Below, piece by piece: positions 52,301-61,139 of a stretch of 64,000 nucleotides of DNA. Location: the NCBI GenBank assembly GCA_949775045.1, contig OX459097.1:17708210-17772209 (forward strand). Reading direction: 5' to 3'. Position 1 is the stretch's first letter, and each line of letters starts with the position of its first letter. Both the position numbers and the translations under genes were made by a program. This DNA is from Metridium senile (lineage: Eukaryota; Cnidaria; Anthozoa; Actiniaria; Metridiidae). The notes beneath the pieces are model-generated. The model saw only the letters and a list, made by a program, of their open reading frames with translations, ran no database searches and was not told where the DNA came from.

Positions 52301-55300
52301 CGTGTTGTGGCTATAACCAAAGTTATGTCCCATTTCATGAGCAACGACTACCAGAGGGCCCACGATACCTCCAAACGACCACTAAGTTAACAACAGATTG
52401 TACAAAGAATAGATCAATCAAAGAAACATCAAACATTCAAAACATGAATCAAAGAAACAATCAAGATACTTTGATATACTTGATTTATTTTTTCAACAAA
52501 CAATCATGTATTTATTCTTATAAAACTCTTTGAATTTAATTTTCTCGGACAGATTAATACCCAATACCTAATACCCAATACCAAATATGTTTACCGCGTT
52601 GACAGCTGCTGACAGCGAACCACACATAGTTCCGACCCAGGCCATCCCTGCCACATTTCCCCAACCATGATGACTTAAGAAGTGAGCATTATCATGAGGG
52701 ATCTGACCAATAAGCTTTGTCTTACGATATGTACCAAAAGCACCGAGTTCCGCTCCGCCGGTTGCTTGTCGTTTCATACGATCACCTTCCGACCAGATCT
52801 CGATTGCTGACATAACAATTCGCACATTGATTCGCTGGTAAACCTTTGAAACAATGGGAAATAAAACAGAGAATTCATTAGAACTCAAGTGATTCAAATG
52901 GTCGTGTACGATGATGCGGCCAACGTAGGACATTCTATAGTTAGTTTATATAAAGAAAATAACTGTGTACGATAATTAATGTTGCAAACGCAGAATGTAT
53001 ATGCAAGGTACTAAATAAACAGATATTGTATTGTATTGTATTGTATTGTATTGTATTGTATTGAATCTGTTATTTAGTATTATATATATATATCAAAACC
53101 GTACCGTGTAGGATAATGCCGTACACTGCGGCCGCGTGGCTTTTTGTTAATCTTTTTTAAAAGCCGTTTTCTTACCGCATCAACAGCATTACACAGAGTG
53201 GCAACTTTTTCGATGATTGTCTTTGAGTCGTTATTATATCTTTGATACTGAAAGATTGAAAAAAGTACATTATTGAAACATGAACAAGTTAGGTGGTGGT
53301 GATGCTGGTCGTACCTTAAATAATTTGAAATTGGGGATTTGATACTGCTTATGGTGTCTTAATTTATTCAGTAGAGCAAAATATGATATAGTGGAACCCC
53401 GCCTTACTGCCACCCGCTTAATACGGCCACTCCGTTATTGCGGCCAGTTTTTTAGGTCCCGACGAAATGCATGCCCATACATTTTCTATAAAATTGACCC
53501 GCTTAATACGGCCACCCCGTTAATGTGGCCACTTTGGGATGTCCCTTCGGTGGCCGGATTAACGGGGTTCCACTGTAATAGAATATACACCATATACATG
53601 AAATAAAATAAATTACGACTGTGTGATAGTTCTTATTTAGTTGCTATTAGTCACTATCAATGACAAGTAAAGTTGTAATGCAGAGGTATTATTTCCTTTT
53701 GGATTTGAAGTTTCAAGTTGAATTATAGTGACTAACTGGTCACAAAAAAAGAAACTATTAGTCACAACAAATCTTATTTAATTTTTATTTCATTAATTTA
53801 TTGTTTGTGCTCTATTACTACTGAAAAAGGCTTGTACCTTTTAGTTTATCTTAAATAAATGTGAATATCTAGACTGCCCCGAGATTAGATCATGACAAAG
53901 AAACGGTGCCTTAATTTTGTGGAGTAGAAATATCATTTTGACACAACCACTAGGTTAATCATAAGACGCTGGTAGATTTTAGAGTCGCTCCGTTGCCATT
54001 TTATGTGGGGGAGTCCCCAATCGGGGCAATCCAGCACAAAATCGAAACATCAATTAGGCCTGGTTCATGAAACAATAGTATTTCTAAGCAATTTCCCTAG
54101 TCTAAACTTAACGAAACAATAGTGGTACCGTATTAGAGGGGAACCAACACGCAGCTTTCGACTGGTGCTTTATTGGTTACTACCCAATTCCGGAAACTGA
54201 GTAGAGCAATAGTGGTTCTTCAAATAGCGGAGTAGACCAACGTACATTTAACGCAATTACTCGACAGAAACGACAGAGTGGTGACGAAAATACTGGAATC
54301 TGGATCACAGCGGTGAAAGGCAAAAGTAAAAGGCACATATATAGACCGATATATTGTTTGTACATTAATTTTTTTCAAGATAAAAATTTCTTACAAACAA
54401 TTCCCTATTTTCAATTTCTTTTTTATCAGCGTTGTGAAAAGGATAATAGTGTTAAACGCAAAACAAAAACCCAACTCGTATTACTTACCATTCCATTATC
54501 AACAACAAACAAAACTTCGTTGTATCTGGTTTCATTGGTCGTGAGGTATGGTCGGTACACTTCTTCCATGTTGACCACGTGACCAAGATCACGTCGAATC
54601 TGTCAATCAAATATAATGAATAAAATAAGTAAACATACGATAACAAGCGGTTAAAGTGGATCGACTGCATAAGAAGCAATTGGAATAAACATTTGCCATA
54701 ATTTAGCCGCAAACTACTGTGGACGTCAATAAGCTATTACACCTATATTATGTCAGAAGCTATTACACCAATACAATGAAATACACATATCATAATCATA
54801 ATCTTGTCTTACCCTATTGATAGTCTTCGTTATTTTGGATTCCTTGGATGCAGAGTCAAACGAATGGTCACTAGACGTTCCTAGGGTAAGGAAACACATA
54901 TTATCAAGTACTTGTTAATGTAAGGGTGTAAATAGGGCCAGGGTGTTAGACTTTGGCCAATTAAATAATATATAACTATGATTATAAACTGATTAACTTT
55001 TAAAGCTCTAAACAACCACGATTTAACACTGAATCTAAATATAGCGACTCGTTTAATTAAAACAATTCTCGCTCTGGATTTACTTGCTTTTAATAAGTAC
55101 AGTGGGTCATAATATCAATGGTTACTAAGTATGACTAACTATTGTTTGGGACTGACTAATCTCTCATAAATGTACACTGATTTGAAATATGGTTTCCAAT
55201 TTGATTAACTTTATTCTTCTTAAATGACTAGCCTCTCTCATACATGTACACTCTCATAAATTTCAATAACTATATTATATATAGTTTGCTTTCAATTACC

Positions 55301-58300
55301 GCAATGTTCATGCGAGTCAAACTGTTCTTCATCTTCAGCGGTGGAGATTTTGTGAGCGCCACTTTTCTACAATAAGATAAAACATGTAAACCATGAAGAT
55401 TACTCATCGTGGATATAGGAAATGAAAAGGGTTTATTGTCTGTATGAAGAAATTCTAGGTAAGGGCTGCGAAGTTAAATACAGTGGATACTACTAGAGTC
55501 GGCGGACGTACAGTGGCGTAGTTTTGTTATGGTTTTGCAACCAACCATTGTTATTATAATTGAAATTACACTCACTTATAGTAACACTGGAATCACTAAA
55601 AAAACCAGCAGGGTAGATTAATATTGAGTGTACATGCTGTAGTATGAAAAATATCGAGCAAAGTCTCAATCATTAAAATATCGGGCAAACTCAGATTTAA
55701 TTGGCGCACCCACACCCGCTCCCCATCAAACATCAAATGGCCCGCCCCTATGCATAGGTCGTATATGCTATTCTTTAGCTGATCAATATTTCCTAAAAAA
55801 TCATTCTACGTTGTGATTAGCTGTTAGCAGAGTGGATACGAATTATTGATATCAACGCTCCAGAGATACTTGTTCCGCTGTTTCTATTGACTATCTCAGG
55901 GTGTAGCCTAACCTGAATGACTACTTCCTTCACTAGTAAATAAGTAAGAAACTTTATTTAAAGAGGTTAGCACTAAATAGCGAAAAGCTAATAAACTTGT
56001 GGCCATCAACTCTAACGTGTGATCATGAACTAATATCTGTCTCTAATAATATAATGTAATCAAAGTTCTCCCAAACAAGTGTACATCCCGTAGAATTGAA
56101 AGCCGCGTGCTCGAGCTATTCCTAACCGTTTATGTAGCCTATAATATTTATCGAGGTCTAAGTAAACCCAAAACTGTCTTGTTTCTAGCTAGGTACATAC
56201 CTGATAGTCATCGTGTGGTTGGATGTGGTAGGTGTCTTTACCATCGTCAATCAATCCCCTAAGGATTTTAAGCATAGAATTAAAAGCTTATCAAAGAGTT
56301 CTAATTTCTTGATAGTATGTACATTATAATGATTTTAAAAAGATTATAATGAAGACTTAGGTCATCCAAAGCAACTGTGGCTGCTGTATGCTTGTGTCAG
56401 TGTAAAAGTTAAGTGTGCAATTGTCCTTGTTCTACTGTAAACACCTCCAACTTGACCACTTTGAGCTGCGAAATACACCTGTAAGTCAACACAGGTGTTG
56501 AATGGAAACATGACCTACCATCTCTTTCATTAAATCATCTGTTTCTTCAATCATTGTAACTTACGTGAGTCCTTTGCATGTGTTCAAAACTACAACAGAT
56601 TCAGGGTTACCACGGATAGACCCTTGGAAATGGCAAGCTTCCGGGGCTTCCTACAACAACCAAATACAAATCTGTAAGATGGACAAGGACAAGGACAAGG
56701 ACAAGGAAAAGGACAATACACTTACCCTAGAAATGACGTCATTACCATCAGCGTCAAACTGTCGTGCCAAGAAAGACTTTGGAATCAGATGCCTGTCGAA
56801 CAAGTATAAGTATTTTGATGTATTGGCTTAATTGATGAATACCTACCTAAAAACAGCTTAATATTGACTTGCATATAAATAAAAGACGTTGCGCCCTCTG
56901 CAAATGCACCTTGATTGCATGTAAGATTATTACCAATTCAAAGAAATACGATTGTTTCACTCCCTTACTGCGCGAGCTGAATTGGATGACTGTAAAACAA
57001 CATCTAGAATACAGAGACGCCGTTATAGCTTTCAAATGCTATAATAATATTACTCCACCCTACTTAAGCAGCAAAATACGCAAACTCTCTGACATCCACA
57101 CTCGTCGTGCACGAAACTGTGAACTCTTAGATACGCCTCTAAACAAGACAGCATTAGGACAGATAACTTTCTCAAGGCAATAAAGACATTAAACAATATA
57201 GACAAAAACCTCAAGGACCATAGAATCAATCAAATTAAAAAACAATATAAAAATCAAATTTTATCAAGTAAATAATATTTTATTAACATTTATCATTCGT
57301 TCAATAATATTTTATAAGCATCTATCATTTTCATTGTAAATTGTCGCTGAAAAGCCTTTTTAGGAGCATTCAATAAAGTATGTATGTATGTTGCTAATGG
57401 GCGACTTGCACTAAGAGGCTTTTTATATGAAGGCGAGTTGTAACTCGGGATAACTTTATTGTTTTGAGTCCCCCGGGGAATATAAAACAAAAGAGTTATC
57501 CCGGCTAGCAGGGACAACTCGCTTTCATATAAAAAGCCCCTTAGAGACTGTGTCAACCATCTCCATTAAATCGACCAGCTCTGTAAACATAAGCTTCAGG
57601 AATAAAAGGAGCACCTTAATGTAGTAAAAGTGCGTAAAATTTCATCTAAATATATGGAGAATAGTGGAAATTATAATGAAATGAAAATACTAGTCAAAAA
57701 GTAAAATTAGGTTTTTGATTTCCTCAATTAGTGCAAGTCGCCAATTCTCCATCTTCCTTATAGTTATGAAAATTCGATCACTGGATATAATTTTCATTAT
57801 GTAGAAGGGAATAAACCCAAGTATTCAGTCTTTTACACACTTAATTAAAGCCAAGAAATTTATTTATCAAGGAAAACTAGTTTCGTCTAGCTTGTAGACC
57901 TTATCAATTGAAAAGGTCTACAAGACGAAACTAGTTTTCCTTTATAAATAAATTGCTTGGCTTTAAGTGTGTAAAGGACTGAATTCTTGGGTTTATTCCC
58001 TTGTACATAATGAAATTTATAAAGTCTTTGGAAGTCCAAACTAGAGATATATCAAATGGATATAATTTTTTTACGCATTACAAACTAAGGGAATTAACAC
58101 AAACAATTAACAGAGAATGCAATGGGTTCCCAGTACACAATTGTGGAACACTGGATATATTTTGTACGAGGCAGGTTGTACAAGGTCTAAGTATAGCGCT
58201 ATCTATAGCAAAAACCGTTATTCAAAAATTGGTTGTACGAAGTGTGAATAACCGCTATACACAATAATACATTCTTATCTAGCAAATAAAACTAAATTTA

Positions 58301-61095
58301 TACATTGCATAACTCTCATCACATTGTAGTTGCACGGAATCTGGAGAATGCTGTCCATAGGGTAAATCAATATACAGTAGGTAAAAGTTATGCAATAATT
58401 GAATTAGGTACGTATATTAGTTCAATGCATGATATTAAACTCACTGGTTGTTTTTAGCATCCAGAATCCAACTTTTCTTAAAAGCATTCACAGCAAAAGT
58501 TGCAGAGTTTTCGTGTCCACCCTTTAACAGAACAACACGGGGTTATTATAAATATTCACAATATCTAGAGCTTAGTGAACACTTATAGCAATAAAAATAT
58601 CAAAGTGAAATTACGAATTCTATTATAGAGAGGGAGCGATGGTTTTCAGTATTTTCTGTTCTTTAATAAAGTTTACCGCGCGCGCGCGTGCATTTGATGT
58701 TTTTGGATCAAGCAAACATACATTAATTATACTATTATATGTCAACATATTTATTTATTAGTTTGAATTTGTAATCATTTTCTTTAATAATGTCGTTCTT
58801 ATTATCGTTTATTATCGTACCACAACTGGTATCATAATAATAATCGTCATACCACCAATCACTACCTTCTCCATCGGTTTCACTATCACATCATGCATCA
58901 CCATTATCATCATCGTCGACCCCATCATCGCCGACATAATCATCACCATCATATCGTATCGTATCAACTTCATTACCATTACCATTGTCATCATAATCAT
59001 CATGTCAATCATCACCAGCTTCATCTCCATCGTCATCGTCATCCCAACTATATATAATTATCATCATCATCATTCATACCTCAGTGGCTGTTGATAAATC
59101 ATCATCATCGTCATCACTACTATTATAATCATCATCATTCATACCTCTATGGCTGTTGATAAATCTCTTTTGTGTCGACTCTGATGTAATCGTTCAGGGT
59201 AGGATATTTCATGGTCTTGTCTCCCTGGCAACACAATAAAAGATGAGATATAAAATATAAGAGATATAATTAGCCATACAGTGGAATAGTATCACTTAAC
59301 AATGTATTCGCCGAATCGAAGATAAGTTGTATATGAAGGAATACTAACTGAGAGAAAGTCGAAGTTAATTTTTACTGATATTATACTGAATGGGATCGAC
59401 GTGAATTATTTTGTCAATTGCTCATTAATTATTCATGATTTTTATAACTTTAATTACAGATGAAGGGATAAAGCTCGAAACGTCAGTAAAGTTTTTTTTT
59501 TTTTACGGTATTGCAAATTTCATTACATTACCTTCGTTTATATCAAACAGCGACGCAGCCTATACTATAGTTTACCTACTAGTTTCCATTTATATTTCAA
59601 TTAAATATAATCAATTGGAAATGGTCTATCTGATAACGATAGGATTGAAAGAGTTTATAATAATGTTTACTTCTGAAATACTGTTATCTGATTGCAATTC
59701 AGCACCACTCAAGCATGATTAAATCAATGCATTTGAAATGAACTCCCACAATTCCTATTGGTCTCACATCAACCATTTTCAGATGGCCAACGTTAATTGA
59801 AATAGGTGTAAACGATGATATATTCATACAAACCTCGAGTGTAAGTAGTCAGGCAGAACAACAACAGAGCCAATAGAGCCCTCATCTCGCAGTCTAGAAA
59901 AAAAAATACAAATAAGAAACAAAAACTAAATAATGCAAGCAATGAATCATTAATAGAGCAAGCAACTTTGTATACTTTGTTCACATTTTTTCAACTGCTC
60001 AAACAAAAGCGGTCATTAAAATGTTACAATGCCCCAACAATTTTGCATACCATTGTATATAAATTTCACAATTGGCAAGTTCAGCTAACGCCTTGCTATG
60101 TTATTTTCAGCCAATTCAAATATTTATAAGATTCTTTTTTAGCCAAATAACGCTTTTTTATTTCAAAGTGAAAGCAAAACCAAATGAAATGAACACACAA
60201 TATCTACGAAGTAGGTACTGCTTAATAGTCTATTGTAAGTGACAATCACCGACTCAGCCTTAAACTTCATGTACAAAAGAAACAATACCTCGTTGCAACT
60301 TTATTTATATTGTTCCGTCGAAAGGGACTGAAGCGAAAACACTACAAAACCATGTAATAAGAATAAAATAGTCACTAACTAACCGTTTCTATTTAGTGAC
60401 TAACACTCAACCAGAAACATCAAATACAAATTGAAACAATACCCCATTAAAACTTTACTTGTCTTTGATAGTGACTATAGTGGCTCTAAATAAGAACTAG
60501 AAAACCTATAGTGTTTGCGCTCTATTTTTAGACAAAAACCAAATTTCACAATTTGAATGCATTAAAGACAGAGTAAATGTGTTCATAAAACTCTCAAAAT
60601 CCACGTATAGTTGTAAATATCATCAGTATATGTAGCAGTATATGTAGTTTGAAATGAAACAAATATTGTAAACTTTCTTTATGATAATCGTTTAAAGTTG
60701 TGCTTTATCTCTAGCTACGGGAAACAGCATTTGACTCGTGTTCAGTTGAGTTTTATTACTATTACATAAAAAATAAGCTCAACCCTCAGGCTGAATTGCG
60801 TATTCGATATTAATTAACTTTGATACATTTGGAAAATATAGGCGATATATAAAGCGACGAGTGGAAAGTGTTCTTAAAAGCGGCTGGTTTAACGCTGCCT
60901 GGTTTAATGCTAGCAGTAACCGAAATGACGACTGTGTGTTCTAGATCAGAATCCAAAAACAGGCGTATTAGCAATTTCGTATCAATAGTATAATGCAGTA
61001 ATAATTCATTAACCATTTGAAAAAGTGAAACAAGTCAAATATGCCTTACCTGAGTAAAAGTATCAGTCGTCTATTCTTCAAGGAGTTCAGTCCCG
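27109..61095 (-). CDS. Secreted ADAM metalloprotease with EGF, TSP1, intelectin-like and lectin-like domains
   Basis: One minus-strand gene, read from high to low coordinates: a 5' UTR exon (about 61095-61050) and 37 coding exons, all with AG/GT borders and matching phases, giving 1559 residues without the optional block at 45101-49789. Order: signal peptide MRALLALLLFCL; prodomain with CHFQG and EHCG cysteines; furin-type RIRR at 185-188; zinc protease with HEMGHNFGYSH at 344-354 and Met-turn CFMGGH; disintegrin 402-485; Cys-rich 486-650; EGF 651-672; TSP1 672-731; three intelectin-like domains 732-1360; TSP1 1361-1417; lectin-like module to 1559. The catalytic Glu and three zinc histidines are present, so activity is expected. 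Classic ADAMs carry a transmembrane helix after the EGF domain; none is seen, so the product should be secreted. By family it should cleave matrix or cell-surface proteins, with the C-terminal domains binding glycans or matrix. An alternative is two adjacent genes, which the unbroken phases argue against. Confidence 0.85.
28939..29130. mobile_element. hAT-like MITE
   Basis: The ends CAGGGGCGGATACAGG and CCTGTATCCGCCCCTG are inverted repeats of the CAGGGGCGG type often seen in hAT-derived MITEs. No clear 8-bp duplication was found. Confidence 0.6.
29659..29829 (-). other. TSP1 domain exon 2
   Basis: Phase 1-1 exon: GGLSEWSAWGKCDKLCVSG, RICTNPAP, IPCDRS, NCYSCPG. Six or more cysteines and a WSxW motif support TSP1. 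Confidence 0.9.
29992..31664 (-). other. Intelectin-like domain 3 (diverged core)
   Basis: Exons 31664-31470, 30923-30768 and 30284-29992, phases 2, 2, 1. It opens with RSCFDIKVHGV and has VYCDMTSDPGAFTLVVTS where domains 1 and 2 have GGGWTL, followed by DYSILKYGDLI, HWGGVWSAP, NRMPWLVGSG and VIWYWVNEDD. The GGGW core is lost in this copy only. Confidence 0.8.
31050..31400. repeat. Intronic tandem repeat, ~115-120-bp unit
   Basis: Three copies of TTGATRTTAGTGACT followed by CAGGTGTAATTGATG-like sequence, ending just before or within the intron next to exon 31664-31470. Confidence 0.6.
31690..32530. repeat. (ATC)n/(GAT)n arrays in introns
   Basis: A GAT-type array lies at about 31690-31850 and an ATC-type array at about 32280-32530, each within an intron of the ADAM-like gene and each ending within tens of bases of an exon. 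Similar arrays are at 29880-29990, 36170-36360, 45290-45680, 46500-46700, 51240-51600 and 58790-59150. Confidence 0.8.
31880..32753 (-). other. Intelectin-like domain 2
   Basis: Exons 32753-32533 and 32214-31880, phase 1 to 2. Motifs DGVYTIQAPG, TYCDLTSHGGGWTLLVTS, DYSILDVADAI, QYGGIFDAQSDYTF, KRMPRLG and VVRYWMREG. The end of the preceding exon (PRSCLEIQMRG) supplies this domain's opening Ser-Cys. An (ATC)n array fills the intron between the two exons. Confidence 0.85.
33341..34554 (-). other. Intelectin-like domain 1
   Basis: Exons 34554-34231, 34124-33921 and 33499-33341, phases 1-1 throughout. Motifs DGIYDIYPSG, AYCDMSRDGGGWTLLVTS, DYSILKYADDL, RWGGIWEADRSYTF, KRMPWISG and YIWYWMREG. The fold family (fibrinogen-related, intelectin-like) is inferred from the DG-x-Y ... 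YCDM ... GGGWTL signature. Confidence 0.85.
33697..33815. mobile_element. MITE of the ATGGCAGCCATG family, copy 3
   Basis: The left end is diverged (CAATGTTCATGGGC); the right arm AAACATGGCTGCCATGAATT and the interior TGACAAAGGATTTCAGTTCC match the other copies. Confidence 0.6.
35268..35444 (-). other. TSP1 domain exon 1
   Basis: A phase 1-1 exon encoding a thrombospondin type 1 repeat with WSDWSICTAGCNGG, RFCNNP, KACDG and CNTEACP. The WSxWS motif and six cysteines are present. Confidence 0.95.
35695..36175 (+). mobile_element. LINE 3' fragment (CR1/L2-like)
   Basis: Plus-strand reading gives YRREYQDLVLFFKSR, a single in-frame TGA, then SYFPRTVRLWNAIPKN and SLLQFKTLL, the region after the reverse transcriptase in CR1/L2-type LINEs. 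It ends in ATCAATAAAAAAAATGACG. It is inserted antisense in the intron between the EGF and TSP1 exons. Confidence 0.7.
36526..36648. mobile_element. Diverged relative of the 1119-1262 MITE
   Basis: GTATGATTATGAAAA at the left pairs with TTTTCACAGTCATAC at the right; the interior has the CACGG/ACGCGG motifs of the first copy. Confidence 0.55.
38086..38468. mobile_element. Inverted-repeat element
   Basis: TTGTTATATAGCTGTCTATT at the left is mirrored by AATAGACAGCTATATAACAA at the right, with matching TTATC/GACAATAA inner bases. It sits in the intron between 38681-38574 and 37676-37601. Confidence 0.7.
39120..39540. repeat. Degenerate intronic tandem repeat
   Basis: On the minus strand a block with TGTGGAGCA, GGAGTGATGGCTGTA and GGTAGTGT is repeated at least twice and partly a third time, with a GTCAAAACA trinucleotide-like expansion. 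Long plus-strand frames through it (from 38884) overlap a real exon on the opposite strand and are not genes. Confidence 0.5.
39780..40170. repeat. Degenerate minisatellite also found at 63535-63680
   Basis: Units contain ACTGAGTAAATCGATGCATC and GAATGAGTAGTGGTTACTCA with spacing of about 80-110 bp. The reverse complement of the same pair of motifs occurs near the window end. Confidence 0.6.
40266..42057 (-). mobile_element. 5'-truncated LINE with reverse transcriptase
   Basis: Minus-strand frame 42054-40798 encodes a near-complete reverse transcriptase: RVLPIFKSG, ENYRPISILPVISK, FLDLKKAFDTVNH, GIPQGSILGP and the catalytic FADDT. A shifted frame 40755-40534 gives the family C-terminus (SYDGPKVWNSLPEYI). 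There is no endonuclease, and the two parts are out of frame, so it is dead. The 3' end is a (TTA)n tail at 40280-40300, as in CR1/jockey-like LINEs. It lies in the intron upstream of exon 39724 and has the same orientation as the host gene. Confidence 0.9.
42058..42795 (+). mobile_element. L1/Tx1-like LINE 3' fragment
   Basis: Plus-strand frame 42130-42453 contains FQYKILNNCLFLN and a C-x2-C-x7-H-x4-C knuckle (CTFCKTSNEYMKHFFVEC), the C-terminal mark of L1/Tx1 elements. It shifts frame near 42440 into 42428-42664 and ends AATAAAATATATAAAAAAAAA. It abuts the other LINE, in the opposite orientation. Confidence 0.75.
43100..43430. repeat. Dispersed repeat, copy A
   Basis: TGTAAGTAAAAAATTGTAAT, TTATCGTTTTCATTCTATGC, AATACCATTC and CGGCCG occur in the same order and orientation at 47995-48350. 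The two copies flank exons 46992-45101. Confidence 0.5.
44880..45040. repeat. (CGGA)n microsatellite and GC-rich palindrome
   Basis: GGACGGACGGACGG at about 44889-44908, then the palindromic GCGCGGGCCTTCGGCCCGCG within 44990-45020, flanked by GCTCCGCT motifs. A shorter AGCGGAGCTCCC at 40214 may be the other end of the same kind of repeat. Confidence 0.5.
45101..49789 (-). other. Five-exon discoidin/lectin block inside the Cys-rich-domain intron
   Basis: Exons 49789-49642, 46992-46711, 46390-46259, 45843-45674 and 45238-45101 (870 nt, 290 codons, outer phases 0/0). The first encodes the C-terminal third of an F5/8C domain (RIQARYVRINPQYWKDW, GLLGC). The next two encode a lectin-like module (YCVVPKNATCNP ... 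CVHPNGGWPGN). The last two encode the N-terminal and middle parts of an F5/8C domain (PLGVRSGAVPDSQITASS; YYLLYSEDGYRWTGY). Joining the last exon to the first, in phase 0, would give a normal F5/8C domain, so the genomic order is circularly permuted. The block interrupts ADAM Cys-rich sequence that joins naturally when it is skipped. Confidence 0.8.
47995..48350. repeat. Dispersed repeat, copy B
   Basis: Direct-orientation counterpart of 43100-43430 (TGTAAGTAGAAAATTGTAAT, TTATCGTTTTAATTTTATGC, ATACCATTC, TCGGCCG). Confidence 0.5.
50333..51236 (-). other. Exons for the disintegrin domain and start of Cys-rich domain
   Basis: Exons 51236-51168, 50955-50854, 50577-50497 and 50386-50333, all phase 0. 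They contain CGNGIKEGDEECDCG, DPCCIPHQCRL and CCQDCH, and the loop region CRAVQTDCDVPEYC. An RGD is absent; the loop reads TDCD, like most non-snake ADAMs with xCD. The last exon (CPGDNVIQDGIPCNRTNK) opens the Cys-rich domain, which continues only at 39724. Confidence 0.9.
52165..52220. repeat. (CATT)n microsatellite
   Basis: A run of CATT units in the intron between exons 52381-52300 and 51880-51832. Confidence 0.85.
53010..53064. repeat. (TATTG)n tract after a retroelement-like tail
   Basis: ACTAAATAAACAGATATTG is followed by eight or so TATTG units. A shorter relative, GATATTGTATTGTATTT, is at 6632-6650. Such pentamer tails mark 3' ends of some LINEs. Confidence 0.6.
53391..53577. mobile_element. 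Tigger/pogo-style MITE
   Basis: AGTGGAACCCCG at the left and CGGGGTTCCACT at the right, next to TA; inner TTAATACGGCCAC blocks are repeated. Lies in the intron between 54599-54489 and 53247-53176. Confidence 0.75.
53578..53816. mobile_element. Diverged long-arm MITE (25004 family)
   Basis: ATGAAATAAAATAAATTACG, GCTATTAGTCACTATCA and a mirrored TTATTTCATTAATTTATTG near the end match the family at 25004-25292. Confidence 0.5.
56880..57390 (+). mobile_element. LINE 3' fragment
   Basis: Plus-strand frame reads TPLLRELNWMTVKQHLEYRD and FKCYNNITPPYLSSKI, the region after the reverse transcriptase in CR1/L2-like LINEs, with a frameshift near 57180 and a tail AATAAAGTATGTATGTATG. Antisense in the intron upstream of exon 56792-56726. 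Confidence 0.75.
57398..57747. mobile_element. MITE with GGCGACTTGCACTAA ends and inner palindrome
   Basis: The ends GGCGACTTGCACTAA and TTAGTGCAAGTCGCC pair. Inside, AGGCTTTTTATATGAA and CTTTCATATAAAAAGCC form a second inverted pair around a GC-rich core. Confidence 0.7.
57781..58015. repeat. Large palindrome
   Basis: GGGAATAAACCCAAG, CAGTCTTTTACACACTTAA, GAAAACTAGTTTCGTCT and GTAGACCTT are mirrored in reverse order and complement, ending GGGTTTATTCCC. The arms are about 100 bp. Confidence 0.7.
58790..59155. repeat. (ATC)n array with embedded exon-end copy
   Basis: Imperfect ATC/CAT repeats in the intron after exon 59224-59145. A copy of the exon's last 21 bases plus its donor sits inside at 59073-59095 (see findings). 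Confidence 0.75.
60310..60535. mobile_element. Diverged long-arm MITE (25004 family)
   Basis: TAGTCACTAACTAACCG, TTTAGTGACTAACACTC and the mirrored TGATAGTGACTATAGTGGC, ending ATAGTGTTTGCGCTCT. It lies in the first intron of the ADAM-like gene. Confidence 0.5.
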
Positions 61096-61122
61096 AATGC
61101 AAGCTTTCACATTCAGCTTTGC

Positions 61123-61130
61123 TATATATA
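61123..61130 (-). promoter_or_regulatory. TATA box of the ADAM-like gene
   Basis: TATATATA on the minus strand lies about 28-30 bp upstream of the inferred transcription start near 61095, which is followed by a UTR exon ending in a GTAAGG donor (exon end 61050). Confidence 0.6.
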
Positions 61131-61139
61131 CTGATAGGG

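Larger units (their letters stand above)
51625..54599 (-). other. Exons for the reprolysin-type metalloprotease domain
   Basis: Exons 54599-54489, 53247-53176, 52843-52595, 52381-52300, 51880-51832 and 51709-51625. The first supplies the end of the furin site (RIRR) and the domain start RYNEVLFVVDNG. The fourth encodes VVVAHEMGHNFGYSHN, with the usual Asp after the third histidine replaced by Asn, although the zinc ligands are intact. CKCLTAKGCFMGGHK gives the Met-turn; typical ADAMs have CIM at this site. Confidence 0.9.
54813..59893 (-). other. Exons for signal peptide and ADAM prodomain
   Basis: Exons 59893-59834 (ATG at 59885), 59224-59145, 58521-58445, 56792-56726, 56650-56565, 56258-56201, 55366-55300 and 54880-54813. 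After the signal peptide comes HEISYPERLH, as in ADAM prodomains, then FLARQFDADG, then CHFQGSIRG and TCKGLTGLI, the standard prodomain landmarks, and EHCG as a possible cysteine switch. All phases agree (1,0,2,0,2,0,1,0). Confidence 0.85.

Noticed and set aside
52300..52381. Possible inactivation of the metalloprotease because Asp after the third histidine is Asn
   Set aside because: The three zinc histidines, the catalytic Glu and the Met-turn are present; that Asp is not a zinc ligand, so activity loss is not supported.
58001..58267. 88-codon plus-strand frame
   Set aside because: It starts inside the palindrome ending at 58015 and has no recognisable domain; it is antisense to an intron of the ADAM-like gene.
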